Source of the DNA: Leuconostoc lactis
GTDB lineage: Bacteria > Bacillota > Bacilli > Lactobacillales > Lactobacillaceae
NCBI RefSeq assembly: GCF_007954625.1
Contig: NZ_CP042420.1
Span: 1,252,501-1,316,500, forward strand
Direction of reading: 5' to 3'
DNA: 64,000 bases
The notes below the pieces were generated by a model. That model worked only from the letters and a program-made list of their open reading frames with translations, did no database searches and was not told the DNA's origin. The number at the start of each line of letters is the position of its first letter. The stretch's first letter is position 1. Positions 1-9,565 of the stretch are shown here, piece after piece. The position numbers were made by a program, and so were the translations under genes.

Positions 1-732
1 CTTGATGCTATTATTGCCGTTTCTGATGGTTTGATGGTACCACGTGGTGACATGGGTGTCGAAATTCCAGCCGAAAACGTGCCTTTGGTACAAAAGGAAA
101 TGATCCGCAAGATGAACTTGGCAGGTTTGCCAGTTATCACTGCGACACAAATGCTTGACTCAATGGAAGAAAACCCACGTCCAACACGTGCCGAAGCTTC
201 CGACGTTGCCAACGCTGTCTTCGATGGTACTGATGCCACAATGTTGTCAGGTGAATCAGCTAACGGTGAATATCCAGTTGAAGCCGTTGCCACAATGGCT
301 GCTATCGACGAAAAGGCTGAATCATCATTGCCTTACAACGGTCGTCATCAAGATCTTCACTTTGATGAAACAGATGCGACAGAAGCCGTTGCTTCAGCTG
401 TATCACGTATTGCCCACAGCGTAAATGCTAAGGCAATCGTTGTGTCAACAAACTCAGGTTACACAGCACGTATGGTATCAAAGTACCGTCCAGAAGTTAA
501 CATTTTGGCCGTGACTTATTCAGAACGTGTACAACGTGGTTTGACTTTGAACTACGGTGTCTTGCCAGTTGTTTACGATGCTCCTGCAACAATCGATGAA
601 ATGATTGCATTGGCTAAGACAGCTGTTAAGGAACAAGGTTTGGCTAACACAGGTGACACAATTGTCATCGCAGCCGGTGTACCAATGTCACAATCTGGTA
701 CAACAAACATGATTACTGTACAAACAGTTTAA
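1..732 (+). CDS. pyk: Pyruvate kinase, C-terminal part (5' end outside window)
   Basis: Pyruvate kinase makes pyruvate and ATP from phosphoenolpyruvate and ADP, the last step of glycolysis in the cytoplasm. The reading frame is open from base 1, so the gene starts before the window; a start at base 31 would cut the barrel domain and is not real. Visible are the metal and substrate region VPRGDMGVEIPAENV, the TATQMLDSM and NPRPTRAEASDVANAV signatures and GTDATMLSGE, followed by the C-terminal allosteric domain (TNSGYTARMVSKYRP). The protein ends at ITVQTV, so it lacks the extra PEP-utiliser domain found on longer Bacillus forms. A strong hairpin terminator follows directly. Confidence 0.97.
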   Translation, partial: LDAIIAVSDGLMVPRGDMGVEIPAENVPLVQKEMIRKMNLAGLPVITATQMLDSMEENPRPTRAEASDVANAVFDGTDATMLSGESANGEYPVEAVATMAAIDEKAESSLPYNGRHQDLHFDETDATEAVASAVSRIAHSVNAKAIVVSTNSGYTARMVSKYRPEVNILAVTYSERVQRGLTLNYGVLPVVYDAPATIDEMIALAKTAVKEQGLANTGDTIVIAAGVPMSQSGTTNMITVQTV

Positions 733-754
733 TCAAACGCAATTGATGCAATGA

Positions 755-783
755 AAATAGCCGCTAGCGGCTATTTTTTTTAT
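755..783 (+). terminator. Rho-independent terminator after pyk
   Basis: A perfect inverted repeat (AAATAGCCGC / GCGGCTATTT with a two-base centre) runs straight into a T-run, 23 bases after the pyk stop codon. Confidence 0.93.
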
Positions 784-888
784 GCTTCTGACTAAAAATC
801 GGTAATGTCACAAAACCTACCACAATTAAAACGTTCAATTGGTCTAGCTGATATGATTAGAGCAACGTTAAAAGAGGAGTAAGGTATT

Positions 889-2085
889 ATGAATACAGGT
901 GATTTGGCTTGGGTGTTAATTTCGGCAGCATTGGTTTGGTTAATGACGCCAGGTTTGGCCCTCTTCTATGGTGGCTTGGGTGAACGACGCAATTTATTGC
1001 ACACCATGTTTGTGCCCATTTTAATCATTGGGATTGCAACAATGGTCTGGTTCACTGTTGGTTACTCGCTGGCATTTGGTGGCGCGGGGGATATCATTGG
1101 TAACTTTAAGCATTTATTTTTGTCTGGGGTATCGTTTACCCATTCAACAAAGAGCTTAACGATTCCCGATGGTGCGTTTGCCTTGTTCCAGGGCATGTTC
1201 CCGATTATCACGGCTGCCATCATTACCGGTTCGGTGATTGGCCGTGTCCGCATTAAAGCCATGATTGTGTTCATTACGCTATGGTTGATTTTTATTTATA
1301 CGCCATTGGCACACATGGTGTGGGGCGGTGGTTTGTTGGCAAAGCTAGGTGCGATTGACTTTGCTGGTGGGACAGTTGTTCACATTTCAAGTGGTGTGAC
1401 TGGCTTGGTCTTGGCCTTGATGATTGGTCACCGACATAACGATAAGCATGTACCTGTTCGACCTTCTTATGTGTTGATTGGTGGGGCGTTGCTTTGGGTG
1501 GGTTGGTTCGGCTTTAACTCAGGCTCTGCATTAGCCGCTAATGGTATTGCTGTCTTGGCCTTGGTTAACACGTGGTTGGCTTCAGCTGCTGGTGTGTTGA
1601 CTTGGGGACTTGCCGAATATAAAATGCATGGCCGCGCTACCTTGTCTGGGATTACCAGTGGTGGGGTTGCTGGTTTAGTTGCCATTACGCCAGCTGCAGG
1701 CTTCGTTGCCCCTTGGGCAGCGGTTGTGATGGGCTTGTTGGCCGGTGTCATTGGCTTTGGCGGAATTACTTTTGTTAAGAATAGTTTTGGTTATGATGAT
1801 ACGCTAGATGCCTTTGGAATTCATGGCATTGGTGGTGCAGTTGGGGCTATTTTAACCGGTGTATTTGCCGATAAAACGATTGGTGGTATTGCCGGTGCTG
1901 TGAACGGTGATTGGTCATTAGTTTGGAAACAGTTGGTTGCTATTTTGTTCACTGTGGCCTTTGCTGCGATTGGCACCTATATTTTGGCAAAAATCACCGC
2001 AGTGATCGCCGCACCATTACGCTTAACACCTGAAGAAGAAGCGCAGGGCTATGACAATATTATGCATGATTTAACGGTGGAATAA
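889..2085 (+). CDS. amtB: Ammonium transporter, Amt/MEP/Rh family
   Basis: This is a membrane channel that takes up ammonium. At 398 residues it has the family's usual length and about eleven hydrophobic helices. Family motifs include WLMTPGLALFYGG near the N-terminus, AGGTVVHISSGVTGL and DALDAFGIHGIGG-like DTLDAFGIHGIGGAVG, which holds one of the pore histidines. The start ATG at 889 follows AAGAGGAG. No glnK (PII) partner gene is next to it, although many amtB genes have one. The gene is monocistronic, with terminators on both sides. A degenerate GlnR-like site lies upstream at 806-822. Role is from family knowledge; the nitrogen control is inference. Confidence 0.95.
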   Translation: MNTGDLAWVLISAALVWLMTPGLALFYGGLGERRNLLHTMFVPILIIGIATMVWFTVGYSLAFGGAGDIIGNFKHLFLSGVSFTHSTKSLTIPDGAFALFQGMFPIITAAIITGSVIGRVRIKAMIVFITLWLIFIYTPLAHMVWGGGLLAKLGAIDFAGGTVVHISSGVTGLVLALMIGHRHNDKHVPVRPSYVLIGGALLWVGWFGFNSGSALAANGIAVLALVNTWLASAAGVLTWGLAEYKMHGRATLSGITSGGVAGLVAITPAAGFVAPWAAVVMGLLAGVIGFGGITFVKNSFGYDDTLDAFGIHGIGGAVGAILTGVFADKTIGGIAGAVNGDWSLVWKQLVAILFTVAFAAIGTYILAKITAVIAAPLRLTPEEEAQGYDNIMHDLTVE

Positions 2086-2105
2086 CGGGCAAATGCCCGT
2101 TTTTT
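2084..2105 (+). terminator. Terminator after amtB
   Basis: AACGGGCA / TGCCCGTT with an AA loop and a T-run. The first arm overlaps the amtB stop codon. Confidence 0.9.
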
Positions 2106-2147
2106 GTGTTAAAATTAAAAGAAACAATATAAAAGGGGATTTGCAAT

Positions 2148-3158
2148 TTGTCAGCACAAATACAGCAAATTTTTAAATTCGAGAATGCTGAGCAGCAGAC
2201 GAAATTAATTGGGGTAAATGATAGTCTAATCCGTCTCATCGAGGAAGGATTAGATGTCACGTTGCATGCACGCGGCGACCAGATGACGATTGCGGGTGAA
2301 GCCGATCAGGTGGCACTTGCGCAAGCTGTCTTACATGAACTAACGCAACTGATTAAACATCAAATTACCGTTTCACCAGCAGATGTCGTGAGTGCTGTCA
2401 CGATGGCACAACGTGGCACACTTGAATATTTTGGTGATTTATATTCTGAAACATTGATTCGGGATAATAAAGGCCGTGCCGTTCGTGTAAAGAACTTTGG
2501 CCAACGGCAGTATATCCAAGCCATTCGTAAGCATGATGTGACTTTTGGGATTGGTCCGGCCGGTACGGGGAAGACGTATCTTGCTGTCGTTATGGCGATT
2601 TCTGCGCTGAAGCGTGGTGAAGTTGAGCGGATTATTATTACACGACCAGCTGTTGAAGCAGGTGAATCGTTAGGCTTTTTGCCAGGTGATTTGAAAGAGA
2701 AAGTTGATCCGTATTTACGGCCCATCTATGATGCGATGCATGCCATTATTGGGGCCGAACAGACGCAACGCTTGATGGATCGTGGTGTCATCGAAATTGC
2801 GCCACTGGCATACATGCGTGGGCGAACATTAGATGATGCCTTCATCATTTTGGATGAAGCACAAAATACAACCAATCAGCAGATGAAAATGTTTTTGACG
2901 CGTTTGGGCTTTGGCTCCAAAATGATCGTCAATGGTGATATCTCACAAATCGATTTACCACGTGGGGCTAAGTCTGGTTTGATTACGGCACAAAAGATTT
3001 TGCAATCAGTGAACCGTATTGCCTTTATTAACTTTAGTAGCGCTGATGTGGTGCGACATCCAGTCGTCGGCTTGATTGTTAATGCCTATGAGGCAGCAGA
3101 AGCCGCACAACACACGAATGAAAAGGAGCCATCCTCACATGGATTTAGCGATCATTGA
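2148..3158 (+). CDS. phoH: PhoH family ATPase
   Basis: A cytoplasmic P-loop ATPase of the PhoH/YbeZ type, associated with RNA processing and almost always encoded next to ybeY. The Walker A motif GPAGTGKTYLA sits at about residues 138-148 and Walker B FIILDEAQNTTNQQM at about 232-246. The 336-residue length is normal. The start is a TTG at 2148, placed about 9 bases after AAAAGGGG; no ATG fits better. The last 20 bases overlap ybeY, so the two are translationally linked. It heads the phoH-ybeY-dgkA-era block common in Firmicutes. Biochemical role is only loosely known for the family. Confidence 0.93.
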   Translation: MSAQIQQIFKFENAEQQTKLIGVNDSLIRLIEEGLDVTLHARGDQMTIAGEADQVALAQAVLHELTQLIKHQITVSPADVVSAVTMAQRGTLEYFGDLYSETLIRDNKGRAVRVKNFGQRQYIQAIRKHDVTFGIGPAGTGKTYLAVVMAISALKRGEVERIIITRPAVEAGESLGFLPGDLKEKVDPYLRPIYDAMHAIIGAEQTQRLMDRGVIEIAPLAYMRGRTLDDAFIILDEAQNTTNQQMKMFLTRLGFGSKMIVNGDISQIDLPRGAKSGLITAQKILQSVNRIAFINFSSADVVRHPVVGLIVNAYEAAEAAQHTNEKEPSSHGFSDH

Positions 3159-3612
3159 TCAAACACAGGCTGGCATCAGTCAGTATCACCACGACCTTGT
3201 GACGTCGGTGATCAATTTTGCTGGACAAGCATTGGCTTTACCAGATAATACAGAAATGTCGATTACGTTCGTCAACAACGAGGATATTCAACGCTATAAC
3301 CGTGAATATCGTGGCGTGGACAAACCAACTGATGTGATTAGTTTTGCAATCGAAGAGGGCGATGATGTGTTTGAACAATTCGCTGAGATTGATGAAATTG
3401 CTAAAAACATTGGTGATATCATTGTCTCTGTGGATGTCATCGCCACGCAAGCAGAATATCTAGGCCACAGCTATGAACGTGAGCTCGGATTCTTGGTTGT
3501 GCATGGCTTTTTGCATCTAAATGGTTATGACCATATGTTAGGTGATGCAGAAGAAAAGGAAATGTTTGATTTGCAGCGGAAGATTTTGGATGATTATGGC
3601 CTCAAGAGATAA
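3139..3612 (+). CDS. ybeY: Endoribonuclease YbeY (rRNA maturation factor)
   Basis: A zinc endoribonuclease needed for 16S rRNA 3'-end maturation and ribosome quality control. The zinc motif HGFLHLNGYDH (H-x3-H-x5-H) lies near the C-terminus, and DKPTDVISF is the other family signature. I place the start at ATG 3139, behind AAAAGGAG and giving 157 residues, which fits the family; the longer frame from 3076 lies inside phoH and adds unrelated residues. It overlaps phoH by 20 bases and dgkA by 17 bases. Confidence 0.94.
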   Translation: MDLAIIDQTQAGISQYHHDLVTSVINFAGQALALPDNTEMSITFVNNEDIQRYNREYRGVDKPTDVISFAIEEGDDVFEQFAEIDEIAKNIGDIIVSVDVIATQAEYLGHSYERELGFLVVHGFLHLNGYDHMLGDAEEKEMFDLQRKILDDYGLKR

Positions 3613-4069
3613 TAAACAGACAAAATTAATCGGTGAACCAGCATCAGAAAAGCGGCAAACAACGCGTAATCGCAATTTTTTGCGCGCAATGCGCAACTCA
3701 CTTAATGGTATTTGGTTAATCTTGGTACGCGAACGCAACATGCGTATCCATATTTTGTTGGCTTTTCTGATTTTAGTCGCTGGTTTACATTATGGCTTGT
3801 ATCGATCAGACTGGCTTTGGGTTACAATGGCCGTGTTTATTGTTATTTTCAGTGAATTTTTGAACACGATTATTGAAGCCGTTGTGGACTTAGTTGTGGA
3901 GAGAAAATATCATCCGTTGGCGAAACTCGCCAAGGATGTCGCTGCGGGGGCGGTATTAGTGGCCGTCGGCGTTGAAATTATTATTTTATTGCTGATTTTT
4001 CAGCCCTATGTTTGGCGTCAATTCGGCATTGTGACTAATTTTTCTGATTTGCTACATAATTTTAAATAA
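3596..4069 (+). CDS. dgkA: Undecaprenol / diacylglycerol kinase, DgkA type
   Basis: A small integral membrane kinase. Gram-positive members mainly phosphorylate undecaprenol and so feed the lipid carrier pool for wall synthesis. The core has three hydrophobic helices and the signature FSEFLNTIIEAVVD followed by AKDVAAGAVL, which carry the active-site acids. The start ATG at 3596 (GGAAGATTTTGG upstream) gives 157 residues and a basic N-terminal tail; the frame continues upstream inside ybeY to 3542, but that extension is not family-like. It overlaps ybeY by 17 bases, which suggests coupled translation. Confidence 0.92.
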   Translation: MASRDNKQTKLIGEPASEKRQTTRNRNFLRAMRNSLNGIWLILVRERNMRIHILLAFLILVAGLHYGLYRSDWLWVTMAVFIVIFSEFLNTIIEAVVDLVVERKYHPLAKLAKDVAAGAVLVAVGVEIIILLLIFQPYVWRQFGIVTNFSDLLHNFK

Positions 4070-4182
4070 GGTAACATTAATATGTGGTATCGATAAGGTA
4101 CCAGTTGTGCTTTGATTGCCAATGGTAATCGGGCTATCAATATCAATAGGGGAGAAAGTCGACCTAGGCGTCGCAAAATATT

Positions 4183-5094
4183 ATGACAGAAACACCATTT
4201 AAATCAGGATTTGTGGCCATTATTGGCCGACCAAATGTTGGTAAGTCAACATTGCTTAATCGCATCGTTGGTGAAAAGATCGCCATCATGTCAGATAAAG
4301 CACAAACAACACGGAATAAAATCCAAGGTATTTATACCACTGATAACGCACAAGTGGTCTTCATTGACACACCTGGTGTGCATAAGCCACAAAATTCATT
4401 GGGCGACTTCATGGTGAAGTCAGCCTTCTCAGCGTTGCATGAAGCGGATGCCATCTGGTTCGTGGTTGATGCCTCAATGCCACGTGGTCGCGGTGATGAT
4501 TTTATTATTAGCCGACTCAAAGAAGTAAAAGACACACCAATCTATCTGTTGATTAATAAGGTTGATTTGGTCACGTCAGATGAGCTCCTTGATGTGATTC
4601 AGAGTTATCAAGAAGACGCCCCAACCTGGGCTGAAGTTTTCCCAATTTCTGCAACTGAAGGGGACAATGTGCCAGAATTATTGGGTAACATTGTTGAAAG
4701 TCTTGAAGAAGGCCCACAATACTTCGATTCTGACCAATTGACAGATCATCCGGAACGTTTCGTCATTGGCGAATTGATTCGTGAAAAAGTCTTACAATTG
4801 ACACGTCAGGAGATTCCACATTCAGTGGCTGTTGTGATTGATAAGATCGCACGTGAAAGTGAAGATAAAATTCATATTCAAGCGTCAATTATTGTCGAAC
4901 GCCCAACGCAAAAGAATATTATTATTGGTAAGCAAGGGGCGATGATTAAAGAAATCGGCACGCGCGCCCGTAAAGATATTGAACGTTTGATGGGCGACAA
5001 AGTTTTCTTGGAAACATGGGTTAAGGTTGAACCACGCTGGCGCGACCGACCACAAGCTTTGCAAACACTAGGTTACCGTAAAGAAGATTATTAA
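4183..5094 (+). CDS. era: GTPase Era
   Basis: An essential GTPase that binds 16S rRNA and assists 30S assembly. The G1 motif [10 protein letters not shown], the effector-region sequence [12 protein letters not shown]3 DTPG and G4 NKVD are all present in the first half. The second half is a KH RNA-binding domain around [14 protein letters not shown]. The 303-residue length is standard. The ATG at 4183 has no good Shine-Dalgarno close by; GGGGAG lies 28 bases upstream and only AGG is nearer. An in-frame stop at 4165-4167 excludes any longer start, so translation initiation may be weak or unusual. Confidence 0.95.
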   Translation: MTETPFKSGFVAIIGRPNVGKSTLLNRIVGEKIAIMSDKAQTTRNKIQGIYTTDNAQVVFIDTPGVHKPQNSLGDFMVKSAFSALHEADAIWFVVDASMPRGRGDDFIISRLKEVKDTPIYLLINKVDLVTSDELLDVIQSYQEDAPTWAEVFPISATEGDNVPELLGNIVESLEEGPQYFDSDQLTDHPERFVIGELIREKVLQLTRQEIPHSVAVVIDKIARESEDKIHIQASIIVERPTQKNIIIGKQGAMIKEIGTRARKDIERLMGDKVFLETWVKVEPRWRDRPQALQTLGYRKEDY

Positions 5095-5138
5095 GCTTGA
5101 CGATGACCTGCCAGTTAATGTAGTTGGTAATGTGATAA

Positions 5139-5930
5139 ATGGCAGTAATTAATGGCATTGTGCTATATACCAGACAATATAAAGACCATGATTTATTAGT
5201 TCGTATGCTCACCGAAAACGATGGGTTGCGAACTTTTTTGGCACGTGGTGCTAAAAAGCCAAAGTCGGCGTTGAGTGCAGCCGTGCAGCCGTTCACGATT
5301 TTATCGTTTGAAGGGGCATTGCCAAAGCGCCACACCGGACTTGGCTACATCAACGATGCGCAGCAAGCTAACTTGTATCCACGATTGATTGATGACGTTG
5401 AAGCCAATGCTTATGCGGCTTTAATTGCCAGTCTGATTGATCAGAGTTTTGAAGAGGGTGAACCGCTGACGCGTTGGTATCATCAGTTTGAACTGGCTTT
5501 ACAGAAATTAGAAGCGGGCCTTGATCCGCAAGTGATTGCCAATATCTTTGAAATTCAGTTGCTCGTGCCACTTGGGGTCGCGCCTAATTGGCGCGCAGAT
5601 CCAATCAGTGGCCAAGTGACCGGGCGTTTTGATTATTCGGAAAAATATAATGGCATTTTAGCTGAAGAACATTATGATTTAGACGAACATCGATTGATGT
5701 TAGATCAGAAAACCATTTTTTATTTGCGGCAATTTAGTGTCATTGATTTGCGGCAAATCAATCAAATCAATTTGTCGCCCGTTACAAAACGCGGGCTTCA
5801 GCGGGTGATTGATCATATTTATGATAAGCAAGTGGGATTAAAACCGCGTGCTAAAACGTTTATCGAGCAAATGCATGCTTGGCAAAATACATTGGTTAAT
5901 TTCAGAAAGAATAAGGAAGGTGCATCATGA
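5139..5930 (+). CDS. recO: DNA repair protein RecO
   Basis: RecO helps load RecA at single-strand gaps (RecFOR pathway) and anneals complementary strands. The N-terminal OB-fold is recognisable (VINGIVLYTRQYKDHDLLV, ARGAKKPKS) and the helical C-terminal part includes VIANIFEIQLLVPLGV and FDYSEKYNG. Length is 263 residues, normal. The four-cysteine zinc site found in many relatives (as I remember it, CxxC after the EWR/NWR stretch and a later Cys) is missing: no Cys occurs around residues 150-185. The ribosome-binding site before ATG 5139 is weak. The stop overlaps the next start as ATGA. Confidence 0.92.
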   Translation: MAVINGIVLYTRQYKDHDLLVRMLTENDGLRTFLARGAKKPKSALSAAVQPFTILSFEGALPKRHTGLGYINDAQQANLYPRLIDDVEANAYAALIASLIDQSFEEGEPLTRWYHQFELALQKLEAGLDPQVIANIFEIQLLVPLGVAPNWRADPISGQVTGRFDYSEKYNGILAEEHYDLDEHRLMLDQKTIFYLRQFSVIDLRQINQINLSPVTKRGLQRVIDHIYDKQVGLKPRAKTFIEQMHAWQNTLVNFRKNKEGAS

Positions 5931-6895
5931 CCGTTAAAAAAATATTAGTCCTCCATACTGGTGGGACCATTTCAATGCACGAAGGCGAAAATGGTGGTGT
6001 TGAAACAGGCGTTGAAAATCCCTTAACGGGCGTTAAATTGACCTTACCAGATGTTGAACTGACGGTTGAAAATATTTTCAATTTGCCCAGTGAGCATATT
6101 GGTCCCGTGCATATGTTGCAATTACAACAGCGCATTTTAGCGGCAAAGCAAGCCTTTGATGGGGTTGTGATTACACATGGGACAGATACGTTAGAAGAAA
6201 CATCATTCTTTTTGGATAGTACGTTAGCGGTTGATTTTCCGATCGTGATGACTGGGGCAATGCGCTCGTCTAATGAACTTGGGTCAGATGGGTTATATAA
6301 CTACCATTCTGCATTGCGGGTTGCGGCACATGATGCTTCACGACACCGTGGTGTATTGGTTGTGATGAACGATGAAATTCATGCCGCGCGTTTTGTGACT
6401 AAAACGCATACGACCAATGTGGCCACATTCGGCTCACCAATTAGTGGCACGATGGGGCTATTGACGAAACATCAAATTATTTATTTTTATGATTTGCCAC
6501 AACGCCATGTGTTACCAATCAACAGCGTTAAGCAAAATATTCCGGTACTAAAGGCGTATGCCGGCATGGACGGTCAACTATTAGAATTGTTAGCGGCCGC
6601 TAAAATTGATGGGATCATTATTGAAGCCTTGGGAGCCGGGAATTTATCAAAAGAAGCGGCTAATGGGGTGCTTTATCTCTTATCACGCAACATCCCAGTG
6701 GTGATTGTGTCACGGAGTTTCAATGGTGTGGCTGAACCAGTCTACGACTATTTGGGTGGTGGTGTCCAACTTGAAAAAGCTGGAGCCATCTTTGCCACAA
6801 GTATTAACGGTCAAAAAGCACGTCTCAAGCTGTTGATTGGCTTAGATAATCACTTGGATGATGTGGCTTTGAAAAACTATTTGCACCAATTTTAA
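5927..6895 (+). CDS. ansA: Type I L-asparaginase
   Basis: A cytoplasmic enzyme that hydrolyses asparagine to aspartate and ammonia. It shows both asparaginase signatures: LHTGGTISM at the N-terminus with the nucleophilic Thr, and VITHGTDTLEETSFFL with the second catalytic Thr-Asp pair. The 322-residue length is typical of the type I (cytosolic) form, and there is no signal peptide. It starts within the recO stop codon (ATGA at 5927-5930) behind AAGGAAGG, so the two are probably co-translated. Confidence 0.94.
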   Translation: MTVKKILVLHTGGTISMHEGENGGVETGVENPLTGVKLTLPDVELTVENIFNLPSEHIGPVHMLQLQQRILAAKQAFDGVVITHGTDTLEETSFFLDSTLAVDFPIVMTGAMRSSNELGSDGLYNYHSALRVAAHDASRHRGVLVVMNDEIHAARFVTKTHTTNVATFGSPISGTMGLLTKHQIIYFYDLPQRHVLPINSVKQNIPVLKAYAGMDGQLLELLAAAKIDGIIIEALGAGNLSKEAANGVLYLLSRNIPVVIVSRSFNGVAEPVYDYLGGGVQLEKAGAIFATSINGQKARLKLLIGLDNHLDDVALKNYLHQF

Positions 6896-6968
6896 TACTG
6901 AAATACGGGTGAGCTGATGCGAACGCCATTACTTGACCACCAAGACTGGTGACCCAAAAGGAGATCTG

Positions 6969-9518
6969 ATGACGAAACCATTGCAACATTTTCTGACAAC
7001 ATTCATACCGGAACATTATGATGTTTATCTGGATATTGATCGACAAAAACAGCACATTAGCGGCCAAACCACCATTTTTGGTCAGGCATTAACGAATCAA
7101 ATTTTGTTACATCAACGTGGTCTCAAAATCAAAACGGTTACCGTCAATGATCAAGCGATGGCTTTTAACACCCAAGATGAGCAGGAGGCGTTAATCATTC
7201 CTAACGTCCCTTTGGGTGATATTCAAATTGTTGTCACTTATGAGACAGTCTTAACCGCGACGTTGATGGGGATCTATCCGGCAGATTATGAGGTCAATGG
7301 TGTTAAAAAACAAATTGTGTTAACACAGTTTGAATCCAGTGGTGCACGTGAGGCCTTTCCAGGGATTGATGAACCAGCGGCTAAAGCGACTTTTGATCTG
7401 GCGATCAAGTATGACGAGCAACCGCATGAAACCATTTTGGCGAATATGCCAGAAACGCATGTTACCGACGGGGTACACTATTTTGCCACGACCAAACGAA
7501 TGTCGACCTATCTGGTAGCCTTTGCTTTCGGGGCGTTAATTAGTCAAACAACGACTACGGCGTCTGGAGTAAAAATTCAAGTTTTTGCTTCGGATGCTTA
7601 TACACCTTCGGCGCTCCGTTTTGCGCTGGATATTGCCAAGCGCAGTATTGAATTTTATGAAGATTACTTTGATACCACTTATCCATTGCCAGAATCCAAG
7701 CAACTTGCCGTGCCAGATTTGTCATTTGGTGCCATGGAAAACTGGGGCTTGGTCACATATCGTGAATCAGCGCTGATTTTAGACCCTGACAATGCGTCTT
7801 TGGCGCAGAAACATCGGGTTGCGACCATCATTGCGCACGAATTGGCGCATCAATGGTTTGGTGATTTAGTCACGATGACATGGTGGGATGATTTGTGGTT
7901 AAATGAAAGTTTTGCCAATATGATGGAATATGTTGCTGTTGATGCTTTAATGCCAGAATGGCACATTTGGGAATCATTCCAAATGAATGACGTCTCATTA
8001 GCTTTAAATCGTGATGCAATTGACGGCGTACAACCGGTGCATGTGGCCATTAACCATCCCGATGAAGTGAACACTTTATTTGATAGTGCGATTGTGTATG
8101 CTAAAGGGGCGCGGATGTTAGTGATGACACGGGCCATGATTGGTGAAACAGCATTCCGAGCGGGTCTGAAGCAGTACTTTGATCAATACCAATATGGCAA
8201 TGCGACTGGTGACGATTTATGGCGTGCTTTGTCGCAAGCGTCTGAAAAAGATGTGTCGGGTGTGATGGCGACTTATTTGTCACAACCAGGCTATCCTATG
8301 ATCATAGTGTCTATCAATGACGATGGGCAACTTGTGGTCAAGCAAAGTCAGTTTTTCATCGGTCAGCATACGACAACAGGGCAATTATGGCAGGTGCCAT
8401 TGACCAATAATTTTTCAGAGGACACCCTGATGTTGACGACGCCTGAAATGGTTGTGGGCGACTATGCCACATTGCGTGTGCAAGCTGGGGGACCGTTGCA
8501 GTTTAATTTGCACAATCAAGTACATGCAGTGATGCACTATGATGACCGATTATTGGCTGATTTAATGGCGCATCGTGACCAGCTGGATGCGGTGACACAA
8601 TTACAACTGTTGACGGATCTCAGATTACTTGCTAAAGCGCAAGTGATATCGTATGCGCAATTGGTGCCAATGCTTGGAATATTGGCACAAAGTGATACTA
8701 TTTTAGTGCAACAAGCTGTACATCAAATCATTGCGGACTTAAAGCGTCTGGTAGCAGATGATCCTGCAAGCACAGCGCAGCTCAAGCAGTTTGTCGGAGA
8801 GTTGGTTCAATCGCATTTACAACGCTTGGGTTGGGATGAGAAACCAACAGACTCAAATGATGATGTCAGAGTGCGGCCGTTAATATTGGATGCCGCCTTA
8901 TACGCACAGTTGCCGGAAGCTATGGCGATGGCGACGCAACAATTCACCCAATATCGCGACAATCTCACGCAAATGCCAGCTTATATGCGGCGTGCGGTGT
9001 TGACATATCAGTTAACGACCCAGCCAACGGGTGCGTTGTTTGAACAGCTATTTACAGCTTATCAACAAACAACGGATACTGGGTTTAAAAATGATTTAAT
9101 GGCTGTTTTGCCAGCAAGTACAGACGCTACCGCGCTTAAAAAGCTGATTGCGAGCTTGAATCAACCAGCCATTATCAAGCCGCAAGATTTTGCCATTTGG
9201 TATGGTGGCCTCTTGCATAATCCGTTGGCACAACAACAGGTATGGGATTGGGTGCGCCAACATTGGTCATGGCTGGACCATAAATTGAATGGTAGTATGA
9301 ACTATACCAATTTGGTAAGAGTCCCAGCTAACTATTTCCAAACGGCGCAACGGCTCACGGAGTTTAACGCCTTCTTCATGCCAAAATTACAGCAACTTAA
9401 TTTGACCCGAGAAATCAAAATGGGACAGCTTGTCATTGCGAACCAAATGGCGTTGGTTGATAACCAACGTGCACCGTTAAGCCAAGCATTAACGACTTAT
9501 CTTGCGGATAAGGTTTAA
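6969..9518 (+). CDS. pepN: Aminopeptidase N (lysyl aminopeptidase, M1 family)
   Basis: A broad-specificity zinc aminopeptidase of lactic acid bacteria that releases N-terminal residues from peptides in the cytoplasm. The substrate motif FGAMENWGL and the zinc site HELAHQWFGDLV with the third ligand in LWLNESFAN are intact at about residues 256-330. Start chosen at ATG 6969 behind AAAAGGAGA, giving 849 residues, the family length; the frame is open further upstream, but those residues (TKTGDPKGDL) are not family-like. It follows ansA by 73 bases and ends at a shared bidirectional terminator. Confidence 0.95.
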   Translation: MTKPLQHFLTTFIPEHYDVYLDIDRQKQHISGQTTIFGQALTNQILLHQRGLKIKTVTVNDQAMAFNTQDEQEALIIPNVPLGDIQIVVTYETVLTATLMGIYPADYEVNGVKKQIVLTQFESSGAREAFPGIDEPAAKATFDLAIKYDEQPHETILANMPETHVTDGVHYFATTKRMSTYLVAFAFGALISQTTTTASGVKIQVFASDAYTPSALRFALDIAKRSIEFYEDYFDTTYPLPESKQLAVPDLSFGAMENWGLVTYRESALILDPDNASLAQKHRVATIIAHELAHQWFGDLVTMTWWDDLWLNESFANMMEYVAVDALMPEWHIWESFQMNDVSLALNRDAIDGVQPVHVAINHPDEVNTLFDSAIVYAKGARMLVMTRAMIGETAFRAGLKQYFDQYQYGNATGDDLWRALSQASEKDVSGVMATYLSQPGYPMIIVSINDDGQLVVKQSQFFIGQHTTTGQLWQVPLTNNFSEDTLMLTTPEMVVGDYATLRVQAGGPLQFNLHNQVHAVMHYDDRLLADLMAHRDQLDAVTQLQLLTDLRLLAKAQVISYAQLVPMLGILAQSDTILVQQAVHQIIADLKRLVADDPASTAQLKQFVGELVQSHLQRLGWDEKPTDSNDDVRVRPLILDAALYAQLPEAMAMATQQFTQYRDNLTQMPAYMRRAVLTYQLTTQPTGALFEQLFTAYQQTTDTGFKNDLMAVLPASTDATALKKLIASLNQPAIIKPQDFAIWYGGLLHNPLAQQQVWDWVRQHWSWLDHKLNGSMNYTNLVRVPANYFQTAQRLTEFNAFFMPKLQQLNLTREIKMGQLVIANQMALVDNQRAPLSQALTTYLADKV

Positions 9519-9531
9519 GATACCTAACCAC

Positions 9532-9565
9532 AAAAAAATCACTCACATTGTGAGTGATTTTTTTT
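9532..9565. terminator. Bidirectional terminator between pepN and the aspartate kinase gene
   Basis: ATCACTCACA / TGTGAGTGAT forms a perfect stem flanked by A-run on the left and T-run on the right, so it can stop transcription from both converging genes. It overlaps the last bases of the minus-strand gene. Confidence 0.93.
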
